Positions 11,204 through 20,573 of a stretch of DNA of 64,000 bases are shown here, piece after piece. A program made the position numbers and the translations under genes. Numbering within the stretch: position 1 is the stretch's first letter; each line of letters begins with the position of its first letter. The stretch lies in NCBI GenBank assembly GCA_002292365.1, contig DBBU01000047.1:1-64000 (forward strand), given 5' to 3'. A model generated the notes under the pieces. It saw only the letters and a list, made by a program, of their open reading frames with translations, made no database searches and was not told the DNA's origin. This stretch comes from Flammeovirgaceae bacterium UBA976. Lineage in GTDB: Bacteria; Bacteroidota; Bacteroidia; Cytophagales; Cyclobacteriaceae.

Positions 11204-11228
11204 AGGAACATTAATAATTAATGTTCCT
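11204..11228. promoter_or_regulatory. Perfect 11-bp inverted repeat, candidate operator
   Basis: AGGAACATTAA (11204-11214), loop TAA, TTAATGTTCCT (11218-11228). On the minus strand it is followed within a few bases by TATATTTAC, one mismatch from the Bacteroidota -7 box TAnnTTTG, and no TTG lies where a -33 box should be. A protein bound at the palindrome could replace the -33 contact or block it. No U-run follows on either strand, so a terminator for recQ is less likely. Confidence 0.5.
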
Positions 11229-11363
11229 ATATTTCTGATTATTGGATTTTTATGAAAATTCAACAAAAACCCGTTTCTTGTGCAAATCACATTATATTTT
11301 AATTGTGAGTTAAGTAATTTAAGGCGTTTGTGATTGCGAAGGTGGGCAAAAAGGTATTGGACC

Positions 11364-13475
11364 TCAGCTCCTCTTGATGAAGGATAAGGCTAGTTTTATT
11401 TTCCCATAATTTATTTTTTCATCTAGGGCCTGAAAAAGAAGTTTAATTTCTTCAGTTTTCTTTAATTTATACCAGGTACTGGTGATTTTATTGATTTCCT
11501 CTGAAGATACGAATTGGCTGATATTTATCGGCTCATGGTTGAGATATAAATGATTGATGTGATCATAAATGGTGTTTTCACTTAAAGATCGCTCGGTTGC
11601 TATCTCGGCTATCGAACGATGGGTCTGGAGCATCCCTAGGGTTTTTATATAAGTTTCTCCCTTGACAGAAAGTGGCACTATTTTTTTTTGATTGAATGCC
11701 CTGATGGCTTCAAGGAAATGAGAACCATAATGACTTATTTTATGTTTTCCGACTCCTGAAATGTCTAGCAGGTCTTTTTCGAAGAGGGGTTTTACGCGAC
11801 TCATCTCTTTCAAGGTATTGTCATTGAAAATGGCGTAGGCGGGAAGATTGGCCTCTTTTGCTAATCTGAGGCGTAGCGCTTTTAATACCTCAAAAAGGCC
11901 GGTCTCATAATGCTCTTTTTTATTTATGGCGGGTGTTTTTGCTTCGCGATCAATGGTTGCTGTTAAGGATACCGTGGCGTCTTTGTAAAGTACATCAGAT
12001 CCAAGTGGCGTAATGGTGAGCTTGTTATAATGGGTAAAGTCTATTTCAAAATAACCTTGATTGATGAGTTGACCTATAAATTGAATCAGATCTTCTCTTT
12101 TGAGGTCTGTAATACTTCCAAAGGTTTTGATTTGATCGTAGCCTTTGCGGCGTATTTCTGATGATTGGGATCCTCTCAAGACATCGACTAAGGCATTGAT
12201 GGCTACTCCCTCATTAAGTCTTTTTGCCGCGGATAAGGCTTTCTGGGCGATGATGGTGCCATCGAAAAACTTGGGAGGATGGAGACAATTGTCACAATGT
12301 CCGCACGGGGTTCTCCGATGTTCACCAAAATAACTCAATATAAAATTGGTCCTGCAGCTGCTGGCCTGACCAAACTCAATCATTCTATTGAGTTTGGTTC
12401 TTTGAATCATTTTGAAGTCTTCACTAGCGGTACTTTGATCAATAAATTGTCTGAGTATTTTGGCATCAGCTAAGCTAAAAAAGAGCAAGGTGCTTGCTGC
12501 ATTTCCATCTCTACCGGCACGGCCAATCTCTTGATAATAGCTCTCGATGTTTTTGGGGAGGTTGTAGTGGATGACATATCGGATATTTGATTTATCGATC
12601 CCCATACCAAAAGCGATGGTGGCGCAGATGACCGTTAATTCATCAGATTGAAAAGCTTGTTGCACTTTTTGACGACTTTCACCTGACATTCCTGCATGGT
12701 AAAAGCCACTTTTAATACCCTTTTCTTGTAATTTTTTGGCTATTTTTTCTGTAGATTTTTTACTGAGGCAATAGATGATACCGGAGTCTCCAGCGTGTGC
12801 GCCTACATAATCGATGATGGTTTCGATTCTGTTTTGCCCTGGCTGCACATTGATATTGATATTAGTTCTCTCAAAACTTGATAAAAAAGTTTTTGCAGAT
12901 TTAAGACCTAGTTTTTGAGCAATATCTTGTCTTGTCGCTTTGTCCGCTGTTGCCGTTAAAGCAATGTGGGGTACGTTACTTTTATTAATGAGATGAACCA
13001 GCTCAGTATATTCAGGCCTAAAATCATTGCCCCAGACCGAAACACAATGGGCCTCATCAATGGCGATCAATGAGATCTTTTGAAGATCTATCTGTTCTTG
13101 AAAATCCTTACTTACCGCTTTTTCTGGAGAGACATACAGGAGTTTTAAGGTTCCGTCTTTAAAATCGTTAAGAATTTCTTTGGTGGCGGTGTCGTTTTGA
13201 TTGCTGTGCAAGGCTGCAGCAGCGATACCCGCAGTTGTCAGGACAGCCACTTGATCTTGCATTAGTGCAATAAGAGGTGAGACTACGATCACAGTTCCTT
13301 TAAGCATCAGTGCGGGGAGCTGATAGCAGATCGATTTGCCCGCTCCTGTCGGCATAATCACTAAGCTGTCATGACCCTCAAGGGTACGCTCGATGATGTC
13401 CTGCTGATGTCCCCTGAAGGTATCATACCCAAAATATTCTTTGAGTAATTTCAAAGGCAATTCAGCTGTGTTCAT
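11364..13475 (-). CDS. recQ: ATP-dependent DNA helicase RecQ
   Basis: 703 residues, a usual length for Bacteroidota RecQ. This 3'-5' superfamily 2 helicase acts in recombination and fork repair. Walker A MPTGAGKS lies near residue 41-48, the DEAH box in AIDEAHCVS, and motif VI as QEIGRAGRDG. The RecQ zinc site is complete (Cys in SSCRTNF, then CGHCDNC). A winged-helix RQC region, an HRDC domain (about 515-595) and a C-terminal helix-turn-helix region (HRSIAEIATERSLSENTIYDHI region) follow. It begins 5 bp after the stop of the S9 peptidase gene on the same strand and is probably cotranscribed with it, though the functions are unrelated. Confidence 0.97.
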   Translation of the reverse strand: MNTAELPLKLLKEYFGYDTFRGHQQDIIERTLEGHDSLVIMPTGAGKSICYQLPALMLKGTVIVVSPLIALMQDQVAVLTTAGIAAAALHSNQNDTATKEILNDFKDGTLKLLYVSPEKAVSKDFQEQIDLQKISLIAIDEAHCVSVWGNDFRPEYTELVHLINKSNVPHIALTATADKATRQDIAQKLGLKSAKTFLSSFERTNININVQPGQNRIETIIDYVGAHAGDSGIIYCLSKKSTEKIAKKLQEKGIKSGFYHAGMSGESRQKVQQAFQSDELTVICATIAFGMGIDKSNIRYVIHYNLPKNIESYYQEIGRAGRDGNAASTLLFFSLADAKILRQFIDQSTASEDFKMIQRTKLNRMIEFGQASSCRTNFILSYFGEHRRTPCGHCDNCLHPPKFFDGTIIAQKALSAAKRLNEGVAINALVDVLRGSQSSEIRRKGYDQIKTFGSITDLKREDLIQFIGQLINQGYFEIDFTHYNKLTITPLGSDVLYKDATVSLTATIDREAKTPAINKKEHYETGLFEVLKALRLRLAKEANLPAYAIFNDNTLKEMSRVKPLFEKDLLDISGVGKHKISHYGSHFLEAIRAFNQKKIVPLSVKGETYIKTLGMLQTHRSIAEIATERSLSENTIYDHINHLYLNHEPINISQFVSSEEINKITSTWYKLKKTEEIKLLFQALDEKINYGKIKLALSFIKRS

Positions 13476-13480
13476 AGTAT

Positions 13481-16264
13481 CTATTGATCCATCAATTCTA
13501 AATTGTTATTTATGCCCAGCTCAGTGGCAGGGATTCCTTTGAGCATCCATTTGGGCATAGGAGCATCTTTGAGATAGTAATCGAAATATTGTGCCATTCT
13601 GATATTAAAGTCTATTCTGTTTTGGAGTTTAAGCGGCCAATGGGGCTCCCCTTGATAATTCAAAAGCCAAGAGGGTTTGTTGAGTCTTCTCAAGGAGACA
13701 AAAAATTCAATCCCTTGATACCAAGGGACATGACCATCGGCGTCATTATGCATGATCAAAATAGGGGTATTTATTTTATCAACAAAAAATATGGGAGAAT
13801 TTTCAATGTATCTCAACGGATATTCCCATAAAGTCCCACCAATACGACTTTGAGTGCGTTCATATTGAAACATCCTGCTTAAGCCTGTCCACCATCTGAT
13901 GCCTCCATAAGCACTGATCATGTTGGGTACGGGTGCACCGGCTTCTGCGCATTTGAATAAATCTGTTTTTGTCACGATATGAGCAATTTGATAGCCCCCC
14001 CAACTATGTCCTTGGATGCCGATGTGATCGGGATCTACAAATCCTTGATCAATGAGAGAGGTTACCCCTGGAATTACACTGTTATAAGCACTCTCACCCG
14101 GATATCCTGTCCGGTAATGAATATTTGGATTGAAGATAAGATAACCCCTTGATGCATAAAAGCTGTAATTAATGGTAGATCTACCTGGATTAGGGGCATG
14201 GTGTCTATATAAGTTGTCTGAACTTTGCTCGTAGAAGTTGACGATCATGGGATATTTTTTGGAGGGGTCAAAGTTCTCAGGTTTGATGAGTAATCCTTCA
14301 AGTGGTTGGCCGTCCAGAGAAGTCCAGTGGTAGAGTTCAGCGGTTCCCCAATTATAGGTATTCTGCTGAGGATTTGCCTGGCTGATGGTATTTATTTTTT
14401 TGAAGGAACGGGTACTTTTAACATCTGGAAAAGTACTGAAGTTTGCTTGGGTAAAGATCAGTTCTTTTCCTTCTTGGGCTTGCTGTATACTGCGATATTG
14501 AGAGGGACCTGAGCTCAGCATCTTCAACCGTGCACCGGGGCTGTATTTTAAGGAATATATTCCTTCTGTTTTATCCACTTCATTGAAGGCATGAAGGAGC
14601 AATGTTTGATTTTTTTCAATGAATCGTTCCTCCTTTTTTAATTTTATGTATCTGTATTTTTGTTGATTTTTACGACCCTCAGGAGTAATGCGTATGGATT
14701 TGAGTATGCCTTCAGGATCAACTTCCCAGATATCATATCGATCATAGATCAACATTTTTTTATCATCTTGACTCCAGCTCATCAGGCCGTAGGCACGTGG
14801 CATATTGGGCGTATCATGCTCCTCATTAAAAAAATCAACTGCCGTATGATCAGTGATTTTGTTGATTCGATCCTTCAAAAACGAATAAGTAAACCATGCG
14901 GAATCCATCGGATCATACCAATAGGCATAATTGCCTAAGGGTGACATTTTAGGTCGGGCATGAATTTTTTCAGCAATTTTTTCTGAAGTTCCTGTAGTCG
15001 TGCGGAGGGCATAGATATCGGCAGGACTTGGAGATCCTTCCCAAGAAATAGATTTAAGATAAGGTTTTTCATTATAGCCGATCAGATGAACACCATTGCC
15101 TTCATCACTTTTATCAACATGGGGGATATTTTCAGTACCCAAAGTCATGAATTTTTTGGAAGTCAAATCATAAGCACTCAAAAAAGAGGCCTTTTGATCT
15201 TTTTCCTTCTCAATTTCTTGTTGCGTGTAAAGCCTCTCATCTCTGTACGTCCATACCTCAACTTTTACAATTTCATATTCGAGTAGGGAGGTATCCGCCT
15301 GCAGGACAGGCAATGATTTTCCAAAATAGAGTAGCGATCCGTTTTTAGAAAACTCAAGGGGAGTATGCTCGCTGACCAAATAGGTTTTTTCAAGATACTC
15401 ATCCCTAGCCGTAAGAATAGTCTCGGCCGTATCATCGCCTATGGACCATAAGTGAAGGTTAAAATATCTATTTAATGATTGGGTCGTATCAAGATCTGAA
15501 ACAAAGCTTAAGTGCTGCCCGGCTTCATCCCATTTCAGGGATTTAAAAATCCCTTTTGATACATAGATCGACTGAATAGACTGCTTTTGCGTATCAAAGA
15601 CATATACGCCGGATTGAAATTCAGCATCATCTCCAGAGGAGGTAAATGCAATTTTTCCCCCTTTTTCAGATAAGGTGTATTCCTTCACAAAAGGGTATTT
15701 ATAACGGGCGGTATCGATGAGGTTTCCGATGATGAGTTCATAACCCGTCTTCTTACTGATTTTTTTTGCTTTTTTCAGTGAAGTATCTTGAGGGGTTTTG
15801 TGCTGATAAACCAGCCAATCAGACCATTTTTCTGGGATTTTATAGGAGATGAGATGTGGGATTTTAGATAACGTCTCTGTATTTACATTATAAATACCGA
15901 GTGTATCAAGGGGAAGATCTTCTTCTTTGGTTTTGATACGTTTGAGTTGATTGACGTCATCTATAGCGGGTTGTATATTGAAAAAGAGATGGGTGCCATC
16001 AAAACTGAATTTAGGGTTTGTACCTCTGGGATAGGAGCGTGCTTCTGCGCCTTCAAAGTCTAATAATTTGACGAGGGGATCAGAAATGCTGTTTTTTTCT
16101 AGGGCATAAGTAATCCATTTCCCATCATTACTGATGGATTGTTTTTTAATAAACTGCCAAGTGTCATAAGCGGTATGATCCAGTATTTTTTTCTGCGCTT
16201 TGAGTTCTGTGATAAGGGCAAGAGTGATGAAAATCAAACCTAGGCTAAATCGTTGTGCGTTCAT
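13481..16264 (-). CDS. Exported S9-family (prolyl oligopeptidase/DPP-like) peptidase
   Basis: 927 residues. The N-terminus has a signal peptide (LGLIFITLALITELKAQ), so the enzyme is periplasmic or secreted. About 600 residues of irregular beta-propeller repeats precede an alpha/beta hydrolase domain. The serine nucleophile is in GHSWGGYQ, the catalytic Asp in HNDADGHVPW, and the His in GEPHWP, all in the last ~200 residues in the order expected for S9 peptidases. It would cleave oligopeptides, helping this heterotroph use protein. Substrate preference (DPP4-like, acylaminoacyl or other) cannot be read from sequence alone. It is divergent from the amidohydrolase gene at 16448 with 183 bp between, and is upstream of recQ with a 5-bp gap. 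Confidence 0.93.
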   Translation of the reverse strand: MNAQRFSLGLIFITLALITELKAQKKILDHTAYDTWQFIKKQSISNDGKWITYALEKNSISDPLVKLLDFEGAEARSYPRGTNPKFSFDGTHLFFNIQPAIDDVNQLKRIKTKEEDLPLDTLGIYNVNTETLSKIPHLISYKIPEKWSDWLVYQHKTPQDTSLKKAKKISKKTGYELIIGNLIDTARYKYPFVKEYTLSEKGGKIAFTSSGDDAEFQSGVYVFDTQKQSIQSIYVSKGIFKSLKWDEAGQHLSFVSDLDTTQSLNRYFNLHLWSIGDDTAETILTARDEYLEKTYLVSEHTPLEFSKNGSLLYFGKSLPVLQADTSLLEYEIVKVEVWTYRDERLYTQQEIEKEKDQKASFLSAYDLTSKKFMTLGTENIPHVDKSDEGNGVHLIGYNEKPYLKSISWEGSPSPADIYALRTTTGTSEKIAEKIHARPKMSPLGNYAYWYDPMDSAWFTYSFLKDRINKITDHTAVDFFNEEHDTPNMPRAYGLMSWSQDDKKMLIYDRYDIWEVDPEGILKSIRITPEGRKNQQKYRYIKLKKEERFIEKNQTLLLHAFNEVDKTEGIYSLKYSPGARLKMLSSGPSQYRSIQQAQEGKELIFTQANFSTFPDVKSTRSFKKINTISQANPQQNTYNWGTAELYHWTSLDGQPLEGLLIKPENFDPSKKYPMIVNFYEQSSDNLYRHHAPNPGRSTINYSFYASRGYLIFNPNIHYRTGYPGESAYNSVIPGVTSLIDQGFVDPDHIGIQGHSWGGYQIAHIVTKTDLFKCAEAGAPVPNMISAYGGIRWWTGLSRMFQYERTQSRIGGTLWEYPLRYIENSPIFFVDKINTPILIMHNDADGHVPWYQGIEFFVSLRRLNKPSWLLNYQGEPHWPLKLQNRIDFNIRMAQYFDYYLKDAPMPKWMLKGIPATELGINNNLELMDQ

Positions 16265-16447
16265 ATTGAATAATTTTTTGAGAAGCTTAATCTAACCATT
16301 TGATCCCAATATAGGTAACAAGTCTATATCAATGGTTGAGGAGTGTGATGAGCTGAGGGTTTCAATAAGGTCAGGTCTCTACGATGCTTCATGGGAGGTA
16401 GTTATTGTGAATATTCATTATATTGCCTTTAGGCTAAACTGAAGTAT

Positions 16448-18100
16448 ATGAAGGCGTTGTATTTGATTTTTGTGACAGTTATTATTTGGAGTTGTCAACC
16501 CAAATCTCGACAATTTGATTTAATCATAAGAAATGCCATGATCTATGATGGATCTGGGAATACCCCTTATGCGGGAGATTTGGCAGTTTCTGGGGATACG
16601 ATTGCTGCGATGGGGGATTTATCTAGAGATCTAGGGAACGTTGAATTTGATGCAAAAGATCTGTCCGTGGCACCGGGTTTCATTAACATGTTAAGCTGGG
16701 CCAATGAGACCTTGATCGAGGATGGCAGGTCTCAGAGTGACCTCAGGCAGGGAGTAACTCTTGAAGTTTTGGGTGAAGGTTCCAGCATGGGGCCTTGGAG
16801 TAATCAAATGATCGAAGAAGAGGAATCAGCCCAAGGGAACATTAAATATGACGTTGAGTGGCAAACATTGGGAGGCTATATGGAGTATATGGAATCTCGG
16901 GGAGTGGCGACGAACCTTGCCTCTTTTGTTGGAAATGCAACGTTGAGAAGGTATGTCATGGGCTATGATCAGCGCACGGCGACATCTGAAGAAATGGAAG
17001 AAATGACTAATTTGTTGGATCGAGAGATGGCCATGGGAGCCATGGGTATCTCCTCTTCTTTACTTTATGCACCCAGTCGCTATGCCAATACGGCAGAATT
17101 GATTGCCCTTTCCAAAACAGCCGCTAAACATGGGGGTATGTATATTTCCCATATCCGGGATGAAGGGAAGTACTTGTTAGAATCCATCGAAGAGCTCATC
17201 ACGATAGCCAAGGAAGCGGATATTGCTGCTGAGATCTATCATTTAAAAGCTTCTGGCAAGGCCTATTGGCCCAAATTAGATACTGCCTTTGACTTGATCG
17301 AGTCGGCTCGAGCGGAAGGATTGAAGATCACGGCAGATATTTATACCTACCCCGCCTCATCTACTGGATTACATGTCCAATTGCCTGAGTGGGTGAGGGA
17401 AGGGGGCATACCTAAAACTATAGAAAGATTGGCTGATAAATCCCTACGCAAGAAGATTTTAAAAGATATTAAGTTTGAATACGGGCCAGATAAAATTTTA
17501 TTTGTTGGCTTTAAGAACCCTGATCTACGTGTGTACATAGGTAAGCGATTGGATGAAGTCGCTGAGATTTTAAATAAAACTCCCGCCGAAGCTATGGTAG
17601 ACTTGATCGTAGAAGATGACAGTCGGATACAGGTAGTATATTTTTCTATGTCAGAAGAAAATATAGCTAAAAAGATGGCCAAACCTTGGGTCAGTTTTTG
17701 TTCAGATGCCGGTTCTTTCACCAATGAAGGAATATTTTTGAAGCAAAGCACCCATCCCCGTGCCTATGGCTCTTTTATTCGGGTTTTAGGGAAATATGCT
17801 CGAGATGAAAAAGTCATTACCCTCGCAGAGGGCATCAGAAGGTTGACTTCCTTTCCTGCAGCCAATTTAAAAATCCAAAAAAGAGGAGCGCTCCAAGTGG
17901 GAAATTTCGCGGACCTTGTCGTCTTTGATCCAGCAGAAGTACATGACCAAGCGACCTTTGAAGATCCTCATCAGTATGCGTTGGGTGTAAGTCAAGTCTG
18001 GGTCAACGGGATTCAAGTAATCGAAAACAGTGAACCTACCGGGGCCAAACCGGGCAGATTTGTCAGAGGTCCTGGATGGCAGCCTGAAGCAAACGATTAA
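16448..18100 (+). CDS. Exported N-acyl-D-amino-acid deacylase-like amidohydrolase lacking the HxH motif
   Basis: 550 residues with a lipoprotein signal (TVIIWSC). The fold is an amidohydrolase: a beta-sandwich start (IRNAMIYDGSG), PGF at the first strand, and a C-terminal composite part (GNFADLVVFDP). In D-aminoacylases PGFID is followed by HxH; here the text is PGFINMLSWA, so both His are absent, and the usual Cys ligand region reads GEGSS. The later ligands are kept: His in YISHIRDEG, His in IYHLKA and Asp in SFCSDAG. It may thus be a one-metal enzyme. Its 3' end overlaps the convergent aminotransferase gene by 4 bp. The likely role is hydrolysis of N-acyl or D-amino-acid derivatives in the periplasm; the substrate is unknown. 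Confidence 0.85.
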   Translation: MKALYLIFVTVIIWSCQPKSRQFDLIIRNAMIYDGSGNTPYAGDLAVSGDTIAAMGDLSRDLGNVEFDAKDLSVAPGFINMLSWANETLIEDGRSQSDLRQGVTLEVLGEGSSMGPWSNQMIEEEESAQGNIKYDVEWQTLGGYMEYMESRGVATNLASFVGNATLRRYVMGYDQRTATSEEMEEMTNLLDREMAMGAMGISSSLLYAPSRYANTAELIALSKTAAKHGGMYISHIRDEGKYLLESIEELITIAKEADIAAEIYHLKASGKAYWPKLDTAFDLIESARAEGLKITADIYTYPASSTGLHVQLPEWVREGGIPKTIERLADKSLRKKILKDIKFEYGPDKILFVGFKNPDLRVYIGKRLDEVAEILNKTPAEAMVDLIVEDDSRIQVVYFSMSEENIAKKMAKPWVSFCSDAGSFTNEGIFLKQSTHPRAYGSFIRVLGKYARDEKVITLAEGIRRLTSFPAANLKIQKRGALQVGNFADLVVFDPAEVHDQATFEDPHQYALGVSQVWVNGIQVIENSEPTGAKPGRFVRGPGWQPEAND

Positions 18101-19224
18101 GACAAAACCTTTTTTAGGGCATCGTTGAACTGGATGACTTCCTCCAGAGTACCCGTACTGATGCGACACCAGTCATCAAAAGGAGGAAACGGTCTTCCCA
18201 CCATGATCCCTTTGGCAAGCATTTGTTGTTGCAGCTTTTCAATATTTCTTCCTGATTTGAAGAAAATAAAATTGGTATTTGAAGGGGCATACTCTAGGTT
18301 GAGATCATCCAATCCCTCTAAAATTATTTTTTTAGCCTCCCCGGTTTTGTTCAAGCTGAAATCATAAAATTCTTGATCATCAAGAGCATTTTTTGCTGCT
18401 TCAATCGCCAGAACATTGGTAAAGGCCATGATGTTTTTTCTAAGACCGGCTGCAATTTCTGGTTTGGCAACCATATAGCCGATACGGAGGCCAGCCAGTC
18501 CGTAAACTTTTGAAAATGTTTTTGAAACAATGATATTTTTACCTTTTTTGACTAGGGAGACCATCGAAGGATAGTTTTTATCTTCAATAAAATCGCAATA
18601 AGCCTCATCACTAAAGATAGTGACCTTATCGGATACGGTATTGCAAAAATCCAATACGCGATCAGCCGGCAATAAGGTAGAGGTAGGATTGTTTGGGTTG
18701 CAGAGGAAGATCAGTTTCGTTTTACTTGAGATTCTTTTTTCCATCTCATCTAAATCATGCATCATGTTTTTGTTTACGGGCACCCAGTTGACGGATCCTC
18801 CCCATTGGGCTGCGTAGGTCATTAGGGCGAGAAAAGTAGGTTGTGCTGCAATGATCTCACCCCCGTTCATGCCATAAGTGAGACCCACCACTTTCAAGCC
18901 TTCGGTAGATCCACCCGCCAAAACAATGTGATCTTTGGAAACACCCTCTTTAGCGGCAATTTTTTCTATAAGTTCTCCGCTATAACTGAAGGGATACCGG
19001 CAGGCCTGATCAAAATTTGCAATCATGGCTTGCCGTACTTTTTCAGAGGGGCCATAAGGATTTTCATTAGAACTGAGCTTTATATTCCCTGTTAGAGGTC
19101 TTGGCCTGAATTTTTTAATTTCTTTGGCGCTCAATTGATGAAGGGGCGCGATACCGCCGATTACCGCTAATGAACTCATCAGCCCTGCTCCTTTGAGCCA
19201 ACTTCTTCTTGAAAGATCTGTCAT
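18097..19224 (-). CDS. Tat-exported class I/II aminotransferase, histidinol-phosphate aminotransferase-like
   Basis: 375 residues. The N-terminus LSRRSWLKGAG followed by a hydrophobic stretch is a twin-arginine signal, so the folded PLP enzyme is predicted to go to the periplasm. Fold-type I features are clear: NPNNPTS, the Asp in FSDEAYCDF, the PLP lysine in SKTFSKVYG, and GLRIGY. The similarity is to HisC, but a biosynthetic HisC would be cytoplasmic and sit in a his operon, and neither holds here. It converges with the exported D-aminoacylase-like gene, which suggests periplasmic amino-acid chemistry. The true amino donor and substrate are unknown. Confidence 0.88.
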   Translation of the reverse strand: MTDLSRRSWLKGAGLMSSLAVIGGIAPLHQLSAKEIKKFRPRPLTGNIKLSSNENPYGPSEKVRQAMIANFDQACRYPFSYSGELIEKIAAKEGVSKDHIVLAGGSTEGLKVVGLTYGMNGGEIIAAQPTFLALMTYAAQWGGSVNWVPVNKNMMHDLDEMEKRISSKTKLIFLCNPNNPTSTLLPADRVLDFCNTVSDKVTIFSDEAYCDFIEDKNYPSMVSLVKKGKNIIVSKTFSKVYGLAGLRIGYMVAKPEIAAGLRKNIMAFTNVLAIEAAKNALDDQEFYDFSLNKTGEAKKIILEGLDDLNLEYAPSNTNFIFFKSGRNIEKLQQQMLAKGIMVGRPFPPFDDWCRISTGTLEEVIQFNDALKKVLS

Positions 19225-19389
19225 GATTTTAACTTAAAATGAGATCAATAAATTTAAAAAGTTATTTCATTAAACTGCAGTAAAAACTTATTTTTCTTAG
19301 TGGAGCGGTTTTGCAGGAAAAAACAATGATTACCTTTCGGAGAACGCAAAGCAAAGGGAAAGAATTTATAAAATTAACAGATTCCTCAT

Positions 19390-19812
19390 TTAAGAAATCT
19401 CGTAAGTCGCCGAACATTTTCGGGTTTCTTCAATGGTGCATTTGATCAATTGACAGCCGGTTCCCTTCAGTTGTTGGGGTCCCACCACCTCACACAAGTA
19501 CTGAGCCATATTTTCAGCCGTTGGATTGAAAGGACAGCTTACGATGTCTTCTGAAGCTATTTTCTGTAGAGGAATCCGCAGTTCATCTGCTTCATACATG
19601 AGAAAGCGATGGTCCCAATGCGTTTCAAGCCAATCACATAACTGGGCTTTGATGATACTAAAATCAATGATCCGACCAATGTCATCTAGCCTTTCGGCAG
19701 TAACTGTAAAATGAACTCTGAAGTTATGGCCATGAAGATGACTACATTTGTTCTCATGTCCTACTACGCGATGTCCGGAGCTGATGTCGTGGTACCTACT
19801 GATTGATATCAT
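19390..19812 (-). CDS. queD: 6-carboxytetrahydropterin synthase / 6-pyruvoyl-tetrahydropterin synthase family
   Basis: 140 residues. Zinc ligands are the His of SSGHRV and the two His of HLHGH; the catalytic Cys four residues before HGH (KCSHLHGH) is present, the arrangement of QueD. The C-terminal Glu of TIEETRKC matches the pterin-binding glutamate. QueD makes 6-carboxy-tetrahydropterin from dihydroneopterin triphosphate for queuosine. No other queuosine gene is nearby, so a pterin synthase role is not excluded. The gene is single, 165 bp upstream of the aminotransferase on the same strand. Confidence 0.88.
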   Translation of the reverse strand: MISISRYHDISSGHRVVGHENKCSHLHGHNFRVHFTVTAERLDDIGRIIDFSIIKAQLCDWLETHWDHRFLMYEADELRIPLQKIASEDIVSCPFNPTAENMAQYLCEVVGPQQLKGTGCQLIKCTIEETRKCSATYEIS

Positions 19813-19995
19813 TTTATTAAAATATGCTGCAAAATTAACACCTTATTTTGAGTCTTTTGTGCTTAAGTGGAAGTGATTGCATGAGATTTCATTTTAAGAC
19901 TTTTTATGAGACTTCCGATGCGAGGGACTCGGTATTTTTTACTACTCAAACCTATCGTGAAGGAGCCCAATGCAAGCTACTTACTTAATTTAGGA

Positions 19996-20448
19996 CTAAA
20001 AAGTGACTCCTTTGGCCATCATGGAAGCAGCAATCATCATGACGACTAAACCAATAACCTCTAATATCAGAAGCGTTCTGAGGATATTATAGGTTTGGAT
20101 TGTCAGTCTGGGGGCCGTCTCGGATTTAAGCAATGGGTTCCATTGAAAGAACTTGATGGAGGGGTATATGGACAGGAGCCCGACCCCAGTAAAAGCGGTT
20201 AATTTGATCCAGAAAAAGGGATTATTCAAATAATAATCGGGACCTTTTTCAAAATAATAAACCCTAATAAACCCTATCAATACAACCAAGAGGGCACTCA
20301 GTCCATAAATCATATCGGCCCTTTGAATATTTTTTGCAGTGGTAAGCGAGGGGGTTTGGGTCAAAAAAACTAACTCATATAATACCATGGCACAAACACC
20401 AAAAGCAGCTAAAAAATGCAAAAAAGAACCTACTATACTCCAAACCAT
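19996..20448 (-). CDS. DUF2214-type four-helix inner-membrane protein
   Basis: 150 residues with four hydrophobic segments: about 7-27, 50-65 (YGLSALLVVLIGFIRVYYF), 80-98 and 120-145. The pattern, with GFIRVYYFEKG after helix two and an NPFFWIKL phrase, is that of the DUF2214 membrane family. No catalytic motif is seen and its function is unknown. The gene is divergent from the oxidoreductase at 20574 with about 125 bp between. Confidence 0.78.
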   Translation of the reverse strand: MVWSIVGSFLHFLAAFGVCAMVLYELVFLTQTPSLTTAKNIQRADMIYGLSALLVVLIGFIRVYYFEKGPDYYLNNPFFWIKLTAFTGVGLLSIYPSIKFFQWNPLLKSETAPRLTIQTYNILRTLLILEVIGLVVMMIAASMMAKGVTF

Positions 20449-20573
20449 GGCCTAAAACTAGTCGATAATTTGATAAAGCCCCTGCTCATGGACGGGTCTA
20501 TTCTGCCAAAGGAATTTTAGCGAGCTTTGTCTAAAAGTATTTTAACTTGGTCCTTGAGACAACATTTGAAGCG

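Noticed and set aside
20547-20573. TTG start adding nine residues to the quinone oxidoreductase
   Set aside because: The ATG at 20574 begins at the first conserved residues of the family.
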